Notes: generated by a model from the letters alone, not told the origin. Positions 16,613 through 24,889 are shown, numbered from the stretch's first letter. The stretch: DNA of 64,000 nucleotides from Hydrogenophilus thermoluteolus (GCF_003574215.1 NZ_AP018558.1:2131501-2195500); one strand, 5' to 3'. Numbers and translations: made by a program.

Positions 16613-17313
16613 GCGCTCCGGAAACGTGGTCCGCGCGGGCGCAAAGACGCGCGCGGACCGCGGTCAAAGACTGGGCGCTGGCAGAAGGGGCGTTACGCGC
16701 CGCCGGCAGTGACGTGGTGCGCGAAATGCTCCGTACTGCAGCGCGTTTTGTCACCTTGGACCACTACCCCGAAGGGGACGTTCTCGATGCCCACACTGGG
16801 GCCCAGTATTACTACCACGCCCATCGCAGCGGCGAGCACGGTCACTTCCATTGCTTTGCCCGCCCACCGCTCCTTTCGCCCGAAGCCGCCTGGCAATCGC
16901 GTGAGGGTAAGCGCTTTGGCCCCCAGGGAGATGAGGCGATCGCACACCTCGTTGCGATCGGGATGGACGCGTGGGGACGGCCGATCTCACTGTTTCTCAC
17001 CAACCGCTGGGTGACCGACGAAACGTGGGTTCCAGCGCACCGCTTGCTCCCATTGGTAAACCGATTCGCCGTGACCCACGCGTACCCCAACTGGGCAGCG
17101 AACATTTGGCTCACGACGTTCATTCGAGCGGTCCAACCCTGGATCGTCGCGCTGCTGCGGGCCCGTGACGCGCGCATCGCGGCGCACCTTGCCGCCCAAC
17201 CCGAATTGCTCGAAGACCGTTCGGTCGAAGTGATCGTGCAGATGGAGCTTACCACCGCGTGGCCCGCGCTGGCAGCGTGGGCCGGGTTAGAATTGCCACC
17301 GATCCCAGAATAG
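16558..17313 (+). CDS. Uncharacterised protein with His-rich motif (DUF6969-like, from memory)
   Basis: An intact frame of 251 residues; function unknown. The middle has a conserved-looking block YYYHAHRSGEHGHFHCF (five His), followed by a segment on ranking and placing of aromatic residues (GMDAWGRPISLFLTNRWVTDETW). No signal peptide or membrane helix is apparent. The only ATG overlaps the rhodanese end by 55 bases and lacks a clear ribosome site. The true start may be a downstream GTG near residue 52, which would keep the His block. Resemblance to the family listed as DUF6969 is from memory. The location suggests co-transcription with the sulfur cluster and cutA. Confidence 0.65.
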   Translation: MDAREAPARLADPARIAVSAPETWSARAQRRARTAVKDWALAEGALRAAGSDVVREMLRTAARFVTLDHYPEGDVLDAHTGAQYYYHAHRSGEHGHFHCFARPPLLSPEAAWQSREGKRFGPQGDEAIAHLVAIGMDAWGRPISLFLTNRWVTDETWVPAHRLLPLVNRFAVTHAYPNWAANIWLTTFIRAVQPWIVALLRARDARIAAHLAAQPELLEDRSVEVIVQMELTTAWPALAAWAGLELPPIPE

Positions 17314-17330
17314 ACGAGGAGACCGGTTCG

Positions 17331-17687
17331 ATGCGTGAAGCCGCTGACGCACCCCAACCGACTGCGACCGACGCGCGCGTGGTCTTGGTCACCGCACCCG
17401 ATGAAGCCACGGCGCTTACCCTGGCACGCACGCTCGTCGATGAGTCGCTGGCTGCGTGTTGCAGCCTCATCCCCGGCATCCGTTCGGTCTACCGCTGGCA
17501 AGGAGAGCGCTGCGAAGAGGCGGAGTGGCTCCTGGTGATCAAAACCACCGCACCGGCGCTTGCGCGCTTGACGCAGCGGGTGATCGAACTGCACTCGTAC
17601 GAGGTGCCCGAGGTGGTCGCGTTGCCGATCGTTGGCGGCGCGGAACCTTACCTGGAATGGGTCGCTCAAAGCGTCATCGCCTCTTGA
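17331..17687 (+). CDS. cutA: CutA divalent-cation tolerance protein
   Basis: A 118-residue trimeric cytoplasmic protein of the CutA1 family, linked genetically to copper and divalent-cation tolerance; its biochemical role is unsettled. Diagnostic segments: LVTAPDEATALTLARTLVDESLAACCSLIPGIRSVYRWQGE and then ELHSYEVPEVVALPIVGG (quoted in parts here: AACCSLIPGIRSVYRW). A GAGGAG site precedes the ATG. The order cutA-dsbD is also seen in Escherichia coli (cutA-dipZ), supporting a real gene pair. dsbD begins about 20 bases after the stop. Confidence 0.94.
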   Translation: MREAADAPQPTATDARVVLVTAPDEATALTLARTLVDESLAACCSLIPGIRSVYRWQGERCEEAEWLLVIKTTAPALARLTQRVIELHSYEVPEVVALPIVGGAEPYLEWVAQSVIAS

Positions 17688-17707
17688 GCGTACCGCGGGA
17701 GCCCCTC

Positions 17708-19732
17708 TTGCCACACGCTGCATGTTCGTTCTTTTTGCGGTTGATCGTCGTAGCACGCGCTTTGCCGCGTAGGCTCGCGCGCGGCGTACTGGCAGCGCTG
17801 CTATTCGGCGCTCTGTCGTTCGCGTCCGCCGCCGACCCAGTTCCGCCCGAAGAGGCTTACCCCGCCGAGGCGTACCGCCTCGACGCGCAGACGATTGCGG
17901 TCGAATTCACGATTCGGCGCGACTACTACCTCTACCGCGACAAAATTCGCGTCGAACCGCTCACGCCGGGGCTGCAACTGGGAACGCCGACCATTCCCCC
18001 CGGTAAACGGAAAAAAGACGACTTTTTCGGGGAAACGGAGGTCTTCTACGATACCCTCAAGGTCACGGTACCGGTCGAATCGGCTCCGGCGACAGAAGCA
18101 CCGTGGCGCATACGGGTGATCAGTCAAGGGTGCTGGAATGGCGGGGTCTGTTACCCGCCGCTCGAACAGACGCTGACGGTCGCCGACGCGCCACCGCAAC
18201 GCTCATGGCTGGGGAAACTCGTCGGCAGTGTGACCGCGCCGGATGCCGATGCACCACGCAGCAGCGATTCGAATCCCCCGAGTAGCACCGCTGCGCCGAG
18301 CGGTACGGCACCATCCATGGCTCGTGCCAGCGTGCCAACTGGTTCCGCGACCGCAGCAACCGCGCCGGCACCCTCTTCGACCAGCGAACCGCCGCTCGCA
18401 CGCGCTGCCGCACCCTTGACGGACGAAGCCGGGTCGCTTGCGGCGTTCATCGCCCAGCAAAACCGTGCGGCAGTCCTTGCCGCATTCTTCGGTTTTGGGT
18501 TGCTCCTTGCGTTCACGCCGTGCGTCTTTCCGATGATCCCGATCCTCTCCGGAATCATCGTCGGTCAAGGGGAAGCGATTTCGCGCGTACGGGCGCTCGG
18601 GCTCACGCTCACCTATGTCCTGGCGATGGCGATCACCTACGCCCTTGCCGGGGTTGCGGCGGGCCTTTCGGGGACGATGTTGCAAGCGGCGTTGCAACAT
18701 CCGGCGGTACTGGTCACGTTTGCGCTCCTATTCGTGGCGCTTGCGCTGTCGCTCTTTGGCTTCTATGAGCTGCAACTGCCCCCGAGCTGGCAAACCCGAC
18801 TCAACCAACTGGCTGGCAGCCAACAAGGGGGGCAGCTGATCGGCGTTGCGGTAATGGGCGTCCTTTCGGCGCTGATCGTCGGTCCGTGCGTGGCACCGCC
18901 ACTCGTCGGGGCACTGCTCTACGTTTCCCAGACCGGTGACGCCGTGTTCGGGGGCGTCGCGCTCTTTGCGCTCGGGCTGGGGATGGGGGCACCGCTCATC
19001 GCGGTAGGTGTCGGTGCGCGCGCGCTGCTTCCGAAGAGCGGCCCGTGGATGAACGGCGTCAAAGCGGCAATGGGCGTGGTGATGCTCGCGCTCGCGTGGT
19101 GGCTCGTTCGCCCCGTGGTCGCCGATCTTTGGTGGCTCGTCGGTTGGGCGGTGCTCGCGGTGGGCACGGCAGTAGCGCTGGGGGCTCTTGAACCGCTTCC
19201 CATCGGTGCGCGCTGGCCGAAACGGATGGGGAAAGCGCTCGGGCTCCTGCTTCTTGCGTACGGCGTCGCGGCGTTTTGGGGGGCGCTCGCGGGCAATCGC
19301 GACCCGTTGCAACCGCTCGCAGGCTTTGCTGGCGGCAATGGGGGAATACCGACCGCGAACCGCGAAGCGCTCACATTCCAGCCCATCCGCTCCGTCAAGG
19401 AACTGGAAGCGCGCGTTGCCAACAGCACGCGTCCGGTGCTGGTCGATGTGCGTGCCGACTGGTGCATCTCCTGCATCGAGCTCGAGCGCTACACCTTTAC
19501 CGATCCTCAGGTGGTCGCGCTTCTGCGCAACGTCACACTGCTCAAAATGGACGTCACCGAAAACAGCGAGCGCGACAAGGCGTTCCTACGCCACTTCCAG
19601 ATCTTCGGTCCACCGGCGTTGCTCTTTTTCGCGCCAGGAAACCCTGAAGAGCTGCGCCAATACCGGGTTACGGGCTTCGTCGATGGGCCGACGTTCGCGA
19701 CGCACCTCCGTCGGTGGCTCGGCCAGACCTGA
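17708..19732 (+). CDS. dsbD: Thiol:disulfide interchange protein DsbD
   Basis: Inner-membrane reductant conduit that carries electrons from cytoplasmic thioredoxin to periplasmic thiol proteins (cytochrome c maturation, DsbC/DsbG). About 674 residues. After a signal sequence come: the periplasmic alpha domain with C142 and C148 (GCWNGGVCYPP), an unusually long Ser/Pro/Ala linker, an eight-helix core with the redox pair C272 (FTPCVFPMIP) and C394 (GPCVAPP), and the C-terminal thioredoxin-like gamma domain with C586-I-S-C589. The start is uncertain: TTG at 17708 has GGGAG upstream; another TTG at 17762 would give a shorter signal. DsbD could also supply reductant to the NPC-repeat protein or the periplasmic rhodaneses. 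Confidence 0.93.
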   Translation: MPHAACSFFLRLIVVARALPRRLARGVLAALLFGALSFASAADPVPPEEAYPAEAYRLDAQTIAVEFTIRRDYYLYRDKIRVEPLTPGLQLGTPTIPPGKRKKDDFFGETEVFYDTLKVTVPVESAPATEAPWRIRVISQGCWNGGVCYPPLEQTLTVADAPPQRSWLGKLVGSVTAPDADAPRSSDSNPPSSTAAPSGTAPSMARASVPTGSATAATAPAPSSTSEPPLARAAAPLTDEAGSLAAFIAQQNRAAVLAAFFGFGLLLAFTPCVFPMIPILSGIIVGQGEAISRVRALGLTLTYVLAMAITYALAGVAAGLSGTMLQAALQHPAVLVTFALLFVALALSLFGFYELQLPPSWQTRLNQLAGSQQGGQLIGVAVMGVLSALIVGPCVAPPLVGALLYVSQTGDAVFGGVALFALGLGMGAPLIAVGVGARALLPKSGPWMNGVKAAMGVVMLALAWWLVRPVVADLWWLVGWAVLAVGTAVALGALEPLPIGARWPKRMGKALGLLLLAYGVAAFWGALAGNRDPLQPLAGFAGGNGGIPTANREALTFQPIRSVKELEARVANSTRPVLVDVRADWCISCIELERYTFTDPQVVALLRNVTLLKMDVTENSERDKAFLRHFQIFGPPALLFFAPGNPEELRQYRVTGFVDGPTFATHLRRWLGQT

Positions 19733-19769
19733 AGAGCGAGACGGCTCGACCAGACCCGAGGAGCGATCA
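19716..19769 (+). repeat. 27-bp imperfect tandem duplication at the dsbD-modA junction
   Basis: Two copies of a 27-base unit beginning GGCTCG (19716-19742 and 19743-19769) share at least 21 positions. The first copy covers the dsbD stop; the second supplies the GAGGAG in front of the modA TTG start. Confidence 0.8.
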
Positions 19770-19773
19770 CCCG

Positions 19774-20586
19774 TTGAACCGCCGAGATTTCCTGCGCCGT
19801 TTCCCCGCGATGGTGTCCGCTGTTGCGTCGGCGGCGGTTGCACCGGCAGTGCTGTTACGCGCCGCAACCGCAGGCGCGGCGAACCGCGCGGCGGTGGTTG
19901 CCGCGGCGTCCGACCTCAAATATGCGTTGGATGCGGTTGCCGAACGGTACGCCGCGCAAGGGAATCCGAAGCCGAAGCTGATCTTTGGTTCCTCCGGCAA
20001 TTTCACGCGCCAAATTCAACAGGGCGCGCCGTTCGACCTTTTTCTCTCTGCGGACGAATCCTACATCGCCCAACTGGTCGCTTCCGGACTGACCCGAGAC
20101 GCGGGCGTCGTCTATGCGGTGGGGCGGATCGGGATTGCGGTGCCGCCAGGATCCCCCGTCCAAGCCGACCGCGATCTGGCCGGTCTTCGCCGTGCGTTGG
20201 CCGCGGGCAAGGTCAAGCGCTTTGCGATCGCCAACCCGGAACACGCTCCCTACGGCAAGCGGGCGCAAGAGGCGTTGCAGTACGCGGGCCTTTGGGAGGC
20301 GATTCAGCCCTATCTGGTGCTTGGCGAAAACATCGCGCAAGCGATGCAGTTTGCCCTCTCAGGGGGCGCGCAAGGGGGGATCATCGCGCTTTCGCTGGCG
20401 AAAGCGCCGCCGGTGGCTCCCCGCTTGGGGGGCTTTGCCCTCATTCCCGAAGCGTGGCACACCCCGCTTGTGCAACGCATGGCGCTGCTGCGCGCAGCCC
20501 ATCCCGAAGCAGAACGCTTCTACGCCTACTTGCAAGGCAACGACGCCCGCGCGATCCTGGCGCAATACGGTTTCGTGCTACCCTAA
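19774..20586 (+). CDS. modA: Molybdate ABC transporter substrate-binding protein ModA
   Basis: Periplasmic molybdate/tungstate-binding protein, 270 residues. Near the start is NRRDFLRR followed by a hydrophobic stretch, a twin-arginine-like signal, unusual since most ModA proteins use Sec. The mature part has the family core VVAAASDLKYALDAVAERY, FGSSGNFTRQIQQGAPFDLFLSAD and the ligand-region FAIANPEHAPYGKRAQEAL. TTG at 19774 is chosen because GAGGAG precedes it and the RR motif would begin at residue 3. First gene of modABC. The window also has mobA (48.7 kb), consistent with a molybdoenzyme elsewhere. Confidence 0.93.
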   Translation: MNRRDFLRRFPAMVSAVASAAVAPAVLLRAATAGAANRAAVVAAASDLKYALDAVAERYAAQGNPKPKLIFGSSGNFTRQIQQGAPFDLFLSADESYIAQLVASGLTRDAGVVYAVGRIGIAVPPGSPVQADRDLAGLRRALAAGKVKRFAIANPEHAPYGKRAQEALQYAGLWEAIQPYLVLGENIAQAMQFALSGGAQGGIIALSLAKAPPVAPRLGGFALIPEAWHTPLVQRMALLRAAHPEAERFYAYLQGNDARAILAQYGFVLP

Positions 20587-20614
20587 CCCCTTCGCTTTCG
20601 GGGTTGCACCACGC

Positions 20615-21289
20615 ATGGAGTGGGACGCATTCTGGCTGTCGTGCCAATTGGCTGCCGCGACGTTGGTGCTGCTCATGCCGTTCGGCGTCTGGGCAGGGCG
20701 CGCTTTGGCCTACCACACCTTTCGCGGTAAAGCGCTGATCGAAGGTCTGGTGCTTCTACCGCTCGTGCTGCCACCCACGGTGCTCGGCTTCTATCTGCTC
20801 GTCGTGCTCGGCGGCGCGTCACCGTTGGGCGAGTGGCTGCACGAGACATTCGGTGTCACGCTGGTGTTCAACTTCACTGGCCTCATCCTGGCATCGCTCC
20901 TCTTCAACCTGCCGTTCGTGATCCCGCCGGCGCAGCGGGCGTTCGAAGCGATCGATCCGCGGTTGCGCGAAGCGGCGCGCGTGATGGGGTTACCCCGCTA
21001 CCGCATCTTTTGGCAGGTGGAGCTGCCGCTCACCTGGCGCGCGCTCGTTGCTGCGGCAGTGCTCACGTTTGTCCATACTTTGGGCGAATTCGGGGTCGTC
21101 TTGATGGTAGGGGGTAACATTCCCGGCGAAACGCGGACGATCGCGATCGCAATCTACGACCGCGTCCAAGCCTTCGATCTCGCCGCGGCGAACCAGATGG
21201 CGCTGGTTCTGCTCCTTCTGTCGCTTGCCGCGGTGGTCACCACCTTTGCCCTCTCTGCACGCGCAGCGGTTCCGCGTCGTTCGGAATGA
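20615..21289 (+). CDS. modB: Molybdate ABC transporter permease ModB
   Basis: Inner-membrane permease of 224 residues with about five helices. The EAA loop that contacts ModC reads AARVMGLPRYRIFWQVELPL. LPLVLPPTVLGFYLLVVLG and TLGEFGVVLMVGGNIPGETRTIAIAIYD are strongly conserved ModB segments. ATG 20615 lies 28 bases after modA; no strong ribosome site is apparent, so translation may be coupled. It works with ModA and ModC in ATP-driven molybdate uptake. Confidence 0.94.
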   Translation: MEWDAFWLSCQLAAATLVLLMPFGVWAGRALAYHTFRGKALIEGLVLLPLVLPPTVLGFYLLVVLGGASPLGEWLHETFGVTLVFNFTGLILASLLFNLPFVIPPAQRAFEAIDPRLREAARVMGLPRYRIFWQVELPLTWRALVAAAVLTFVHTLGEFGVVLMVGGNIPGETRTIAIAIYDRVQAFDLAAANQMALVLLLLSLAAVVTTFALSARAAVPRRSE

Positions 21290-21293
21290 CGCG

Positions 21294-22445
21294 ATGGACG
21301 GGACCGAAACGCAGACGCTCACGGTTGCGGTCGATCAACGCGAACCGATCCCGCTGACGGGCCGCTTGACCGTGCCCGCAGGGAAACTGGTGGCGCTGGT
21401 CGGTCCTTCGGGCGCCGGCAAGAGTTCGCTGCTGCGGATCGTCGCGGGGCTTCTGCGTCCGCAGCACGGCGTCGTCAAACTGGGCGCCAGTTGTTGGCTC
21501 GATACCGAACGCCGCGTCTGGCTTCCTCCGGAAGCGCGGCACGTGGGGATGCTCTTTCAGCACTATGCGCTGATGCCCCACTGTAGCGCGGAGGTGAACG
21601 TCGCCATGGCGCTGTGGCGACTGCCGCGGCGGGATCGCCAGCGCCTTGCGCGTGCATGGCTCGAACGGGTGGGTCTTCCCGAATCCCACTGGCATCGCCT
21701 GCCGAACGCGCTCTCCGGAGGGGAACAGCAGCGCGTCGCATTGGCACGCGCGCTGGCTGCACACCCCAAGGTCTTGCTCCTGGACGAACCCTTCTCCGCG
21801 GTCGATGCGTTGCGGCGCAGCGAGCTTTACGCGTTGCTCGCCACCTTGCGGCAGGAATTGACGATGCCGATCGTGATGGTCACCCACGACCTCATGGAAG
21901 CGCGGCTCCTTGCCGACGAAATCGCGGTGATCGACCGTGGGGAGCTGTTGCAACAGGGCCCAACCGAACACCTCTACCGCAGCCCGCGCAACGCCCGCGT
22001 CGCAGCGATTCTCGGGATCCGGAACCGTTTCGTCGGCCGCTGGCTCGGCCCCGATCCGCTGCGCCCGGGCTGGGGACGGCTCGAATGGCGTGCCCACACC
22101 GAAAGGGACGACGCGCCCGTAATCGCTGTCCTGCCTGCACGCGACAAAGGGCGGATCCCGCTTGGCCAAGCGGTTCATTGGGTCGTGCAAAACGACGCGC
22201 TGACGCTACGCACGTGCGACGCGCCGCCATGCCCGGGTAACCCGGTGCGCCTCGCGGTGACGGTCACTTCGGTGCGCAGCTCCGGCGACTTTTCCCTCGT
22301 CGAGGTGGCGCTCACCGCTTCGCCGCAACTCTGCTGGCAGATCACCCTCACCGGCCGGGAACGGCACCGTTTCCAGGTTGGGGAATCGGCTTTTCTCTGC
22401 CTCGACCCCAGCTGGATCCACGTGATGCCAATTCGGCGGCGGTAG
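21294..22445 (+). CDS. modC: Molybdate ABC transporter ATPase ModC
   Basis: Cytoplasmic ATPase of 383 residues powering ModB. Walker A GPSGAGKSS (37-45), Q-loop FQHYALMP, signature LSGGEQQRVALARAL, Walker B VLLLDEPFSAVD and the switch histidine in VTHDLMEA are all present. The C-terminal part from about 290 onward is the TOBE/MOP molybdate-sensing region that allows feedback inhibition in this family. The start is 4 bases after the modB stop. There is no ModE gene or obvious ModE site in this cluster, so transcriptional control by molybdate is not evident. Confidence 0.95.
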   Translation: MDGTETQTLTVAVDQREPIPLTGRLTVPAGKLVALVGPSGAGKSSLLRIVAGLLRPQHGVVKLGASCWLDTERRVWLPPEARHVGMLFQHYALMPHCSAEVNVAMALWRLPRRDRQRLARAWLERVGLPESHWHRLPNALSGGEQQRVALARALAAHPKVLLLDEPFSAVDALRRSELYALLATLRQELTMPIVMVTHDLMEARLLADEIAVIDRGELLQQGPTEHLYRSPRNARVAAILGIRNRFVGRWLGPDPLRPGWGRLEWRAHTERDDAPVIAVLPARDKGRIPLGQAVHWVVQNDALTLRTCDAPPCPGNPVRLAVTVTSVRSSGDFSLVEVALTASPQLCWQITLTGRERHRFQVGESAFLCLDPSWIHVMPIRRR

Positions 22446-22569
22446 CACGCGTCCGACCAACGGTGGGGCGTGAATGGCCGTACGCACCCCCATCCTTATC
22501 CGTAGCCGAACGGTTGGCGGCAAACGGCTGGGACGCATGGGTGTTGGTCTCAAGCGCTCTTTTCGTGTC

Positions 22570-23517
22570 TCAGAGGGCGAAGTCGGCGTCGAACGGTTCG
22601 TTCCCTTTGACTACCGGCAACGTCAAGGTGCGATCCCAGTCGGACCAGCCGCCGTCATAGACGCGAACGTCCTGATACCCCAGCGCTTTGAGCTGTAACC
22701 ACGCCAGGGTCGAGCGAAAACCGTCGTGACAGTAGGTGATTACCGTTTTGCCCTTGGACACCGCTGCGTAAAGCTGTGCCAAATCGGTCATCGAACGCCA
22801 TTTCTGGCTGAGGCCATCGACGCCAGCCAGGCTCACGACGTTGATCGCGCCGGGAATGTGGCCACCCTGGATGCTGTGCTGGATTCGCTCCCCGCGGTAC
22901 ATGGCGTTCGGGCGGGCATCGACCAAGACGACATCGGAGCGCCGTTCCGCAACCACCCAGCGGTAGACATCGACCCAATCGACCAGGCGATCGGCGGGCG
23001 CAGGTTTGAGCGTAACGTTGCCGCGTGGGCGCGGCTGCTCTGCCCTTTTGCGCAGTTCGTTGAACGCGGTCCATTCCAGCGTGCCGCCGTTCAAGATTTT
23101 CACTCGGCTCATATCGAACCCGTAGAGGTCGAGCAAAAAATAGACGCGGGAGGCGAGCGCCGTGAGGGAATCGTCGTAGATCACGATCGTCGAATCATCA
23201 TTGACGCCCCAGCGCCGGAGCGTTTCTTGAAACACTTCCCGCGCGGGGAACTTCATGATCGGCAACGCGTCGTTCTTGCCCAGATCGGCAAACCGCTGCA
23301 CCTGCACCGCGCCCGGGATGTGCCCGACCGTGAAGTAGCGGTGCGGATAATAGCGCACCTCGAGCACCACCAGATTCGGGTCGTCGATCCGTTCCGCGAG
23401 CCAATCGGCGTCGACCAGAAAGCCGGGCGTGGCCGCACGCGCCACGACGAGCGGCAGTGACAATAAGAGCACCAACAACCTTGGAAACCACGCTTTCAGG
23501 AACGAACGCGCCATCAT
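22570..23517 (-). CDS. Second exported two-domain rhodanese
   Basis: A 315-residue sulfurtransferase with a signal peptide (LLVLLLSLPLVVARA) and two rhodanese domains. The first keeps GHIPGAVQVQRF and YDDSLTALASR with Asp in place of the active cysteine. The second carries C263 in TYCHDGFRSTLAW, and GGHIPGAINV and YDGGWSDW bracket it. The loop CHDGFRS fits the six-residue rhodanese loop more closely than the loop of the first exported rhodanese at 15.6 kb. AGGAG precedes the ATG-ATG start. Convergent with modC (124 bases between) and divergent from the DUF2061 gene across an AT-rich region. Likely acts on thiosulfate or persulfides in the periplasm. Confidence 0.9.
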   Translation of the reverse strand: MMARSFLKAWFPRLLVLLLSLPLVVARAATPGFLVDADWLAERIDDPNLVVLEVRYYPHRYFTVGHIPGAVQVQRFADLGKNDALPIMKFPAREVFQETLRRWGVNDDSTIVIYDDSLTALASRVYFLLDLYGFDMSRVKILNGGTLEWTAFNELRKRAEQPRPRGNVTLKPAPADRLVDWVDVYRWVVAERRSDVVLVDARPNAMYRGERIQHSIQGGHIPGAINVVSLAGVDGLSQKWRSMTDLAQLYAAVSKGKTVITYCHDGFRSTLAWLQLKALGYQDVRVYDGGWSDWDRTLTLPVVKGNEPFDADFAL

Positions 23518-23539
23518 GCATCTCCTATACGACATTAAT

Positions 23540-23554
23540 TTATTACCTTATAAG
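23540..23554 (-). promoter_or_regulatory. AT-rich palindromic site upstream of the second exported rhodanese
   Basis: Minus-strand TATAAGGTAATAA (23552-23540) resembles TATAAGTTTATAA at 14028-14040; it is overlapped by the perfect 8-base palindrome CTTATAAG (23547-23554). It lies 20-35 bases before the start codon, in the expected promoter position. Candidate shared operator. Confidence 0.45.
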
Positions 23555-23616
23555 AATAACATACTATGGCTAAAAACACCCGTTCAATCGGGAAACGCGA
23601 CCACATCAATTTTTCC

Positions 23617-23631
23617 AATATAGTCGATATT
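23617..23631. promoter_or_regulatory. Palindrome AATAT-AGTCG-ATATT in the divergent control region
   Basis: Perfect 5-bp inverted repeat with a 5-base centre, followed immediately by a second one, ATTGA-TTC-TCAAT (23629-23641), which abuts the -35 of the DUF2061 promoter. Two adjacent inverted repeats at this position suggest a regulator-binding region. Confidence 0.45.
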
Positions 23632-23640
23632 GATTCTCAA

Positions 23641-23669
23641 TTGCATTTCAATTCGGTAACCCCTATACT
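23641..23669 (+). promoter_or_regulatory. Promoter of the DUF2061 gene
   Basis: TTGCAT (23641-23646), 17-base spacer, TATACT (23664-23669), then a 30-base leader with GAGGAG before the ATG at 23700. Confidence 0.7.
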
Positions 23670-23699
23670 TCTTCAGACCTCACCCAAGAGGAGACAAAG

Positions 23700-24035
23700 A
23701 TGTCCCGCTTCCGCAAGATCATCGCGCCTCACCGTCAATTGGCGGCGAAAACCCTTTCCTACTTCACGATGCACATCACCGTTGCCGCGTTGGTTGCCTA
23801 CGCGGTGACCGGGAGCTGGCAGGCGGCGCTTGCCCTATCGCTCATCGAACCGATGGTGCAAAGCGTCGCGTACTTCTTCCACGAGCGTTTTTGGGCAGCG
23901 CGCGCCAGACGAACAGCGGATGCCCCATCAATGCGTCGCCAACAAACCCAGCCAGAACGTGAGGGTGACCGCGGAAACCACCGTAGTGAGCGAGATCAAC
24001 CGTGCCACTCCGGGCCCGTCGCCGCCCATCCGTGA
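23700..24035 (+). CDS. DUF2061 small membrane protein with an extra C-terminal tail
   Basis: A 111-residue protein. Residues 1-70 match the short two-helix DUF2061 membrane family (HRQLAAKTLSYFTMHITVAALVAYAVTGSW, then SLIEPMVQSVAYFFHERFWA; quoted from memory of the family pattern). Family function is unknown, though members often neighbour sulfur-assimilation or sulfur-oxidation genes. GAGGAG precedes the start. The last 40 or so residues are hydrophilic, Arg/Gln/Pro-rich and unlike the family; they overlap the 3' end of the opposing AEC gene by 108 bases. The tail is probably a read-on after loss of a stop. Its own promoter and palindromes are at 23617-23669. Confidence 0.8.
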   Translation: MSRFRKIIAPHRQLAAKTLSYFTMHITVAALVAYAVTGSWQAALALSLIEPMVQSVAYFFHERFWAARARRTADAPSMRRQQTQPEREGDRGNHRSERDQPCHSGPVAAHP

Positions 24036-24818
24036 CGCGAGGATATAAGCGGAGCTTGCCGACGGAAGCGCCGCAAAGAGCACCAAGACCGCGAACGGTA
24101 GCGGCGGGAGCGCCAACCACTGCCCCAACAGCCATGCCAACGCCGGGCTCACCACCAATTTGATCGTGGCAATGAGGCCACCAGAGCGCACGAGATCGCG
24201 CGCAGGCGTAAGCGCGGCACCCACCGCCAACAGACCGATCGCCACCGCTGCGGCGGCCAGCCGCGCCAACAGCGCATCGACCGGCTGCGGCACCACGCCA
24301 CCGACTGCGTGAAAGAGGAGCCCCGCCACCGTCGCGAGCACCAGCGGGTTGGCAATGAGGTGCCGCATTCCGCCCGGAGACCGCCGCGCCATGCTGCCCA
24401 CTGCGAACACGTTCGCGAGCGGCACCAGCGCGCCGCACAGCACCCCCATCCACGCCAGGCCCGTCGCCCCATAAGCCTGTTGCGCAACCGCCATGCCGAT
24501 GTAGGTATTGAAGCGGTACGCGCACTGCGCGCGCGACGCCACCGCAAGGGGTTCGTCGCCGACCCATCGGCCGAGCGCGAAGACGAGCACGAATCCCACG
24601 CCCATCACCAAAGCGCCACTTGCGATCAGCATCACCGCGTCGCCCAATGCCAAGGGCGCGTTGGCCAACGAGCGAAACAGCAACGCGGGAAAGAGTACGA
24701 AATAGACGAGCCGCTCCACACCCACCCAAAAGCGTTCCTCGGTGAGCAGAAACCTTCTGAGCACCACGCCGAGCGCAATGCAGGCAAAATCGGGAAAAAT
24801 GATCGCAAACGCGTCCAT
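23928..24818 (-). CDS. AEC-family (auxin efflux carrier-type) transporter
   Basis: Inner-membrane permease of 296 residues with about ten helices, Mem_trans (AEC/BASS-like) family. The two inverted five-helix halves are visible: first half through YRFNTYIGMAVAQQAYG, second from ANPLVLATVAGLLFHAVGG to ASRMGGDGPGVARLISLTTVVSAVT, where the conserved helix-break segments lie. Bacterial relatives carry malonate, malate or other small organic anions; the substrate here is not predictable. Its 3' end overlaps the DUF2061 tail. Upstream is the long leader region of the helicase gene, read in the other direction. Confidence 0.87.
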   Translation of the reverse strand: MDAFAIIFPDFACIALGVVLRRFLLTEERFWVGVERLVYFVLFPALLFRSLANAPLALGDAVMLIASGALVMGVGFVLVFALGRWVGDEPLAVASRAQCAYRFNTYIGMAVAQQAYGATGLAWMGVLCGALVPLANVFAVGSMARRSPGGMRHLIANPLVLATVAGLLFHAVGGVVPQPVDALLARLAAAAVAIGLLAVGAALTPARDLVRSGGLIATIKLVVSPALAWLLGQWLALPPLPFAVLVLFAALPSASSAYILASRMGGDGPGVARLISLTTVVSAVTLTFWLGLLATH

Positions 24819-24889
24819 GGGGCTTCCGTGTTCGTGGTCTATTGGTTGGGTTGGTGAATTGGGTTGGGTTACTTTGAGTTGCGTTGCGT

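Noticed and set aside
19733..19773. ModE box or molybdenum-cofactor riboswitch upstream of modA
   Set aside because: Only 41 bases lie between dsbD and modA, occupied by the tandem duplication; no palindrome of the ModE type is present.
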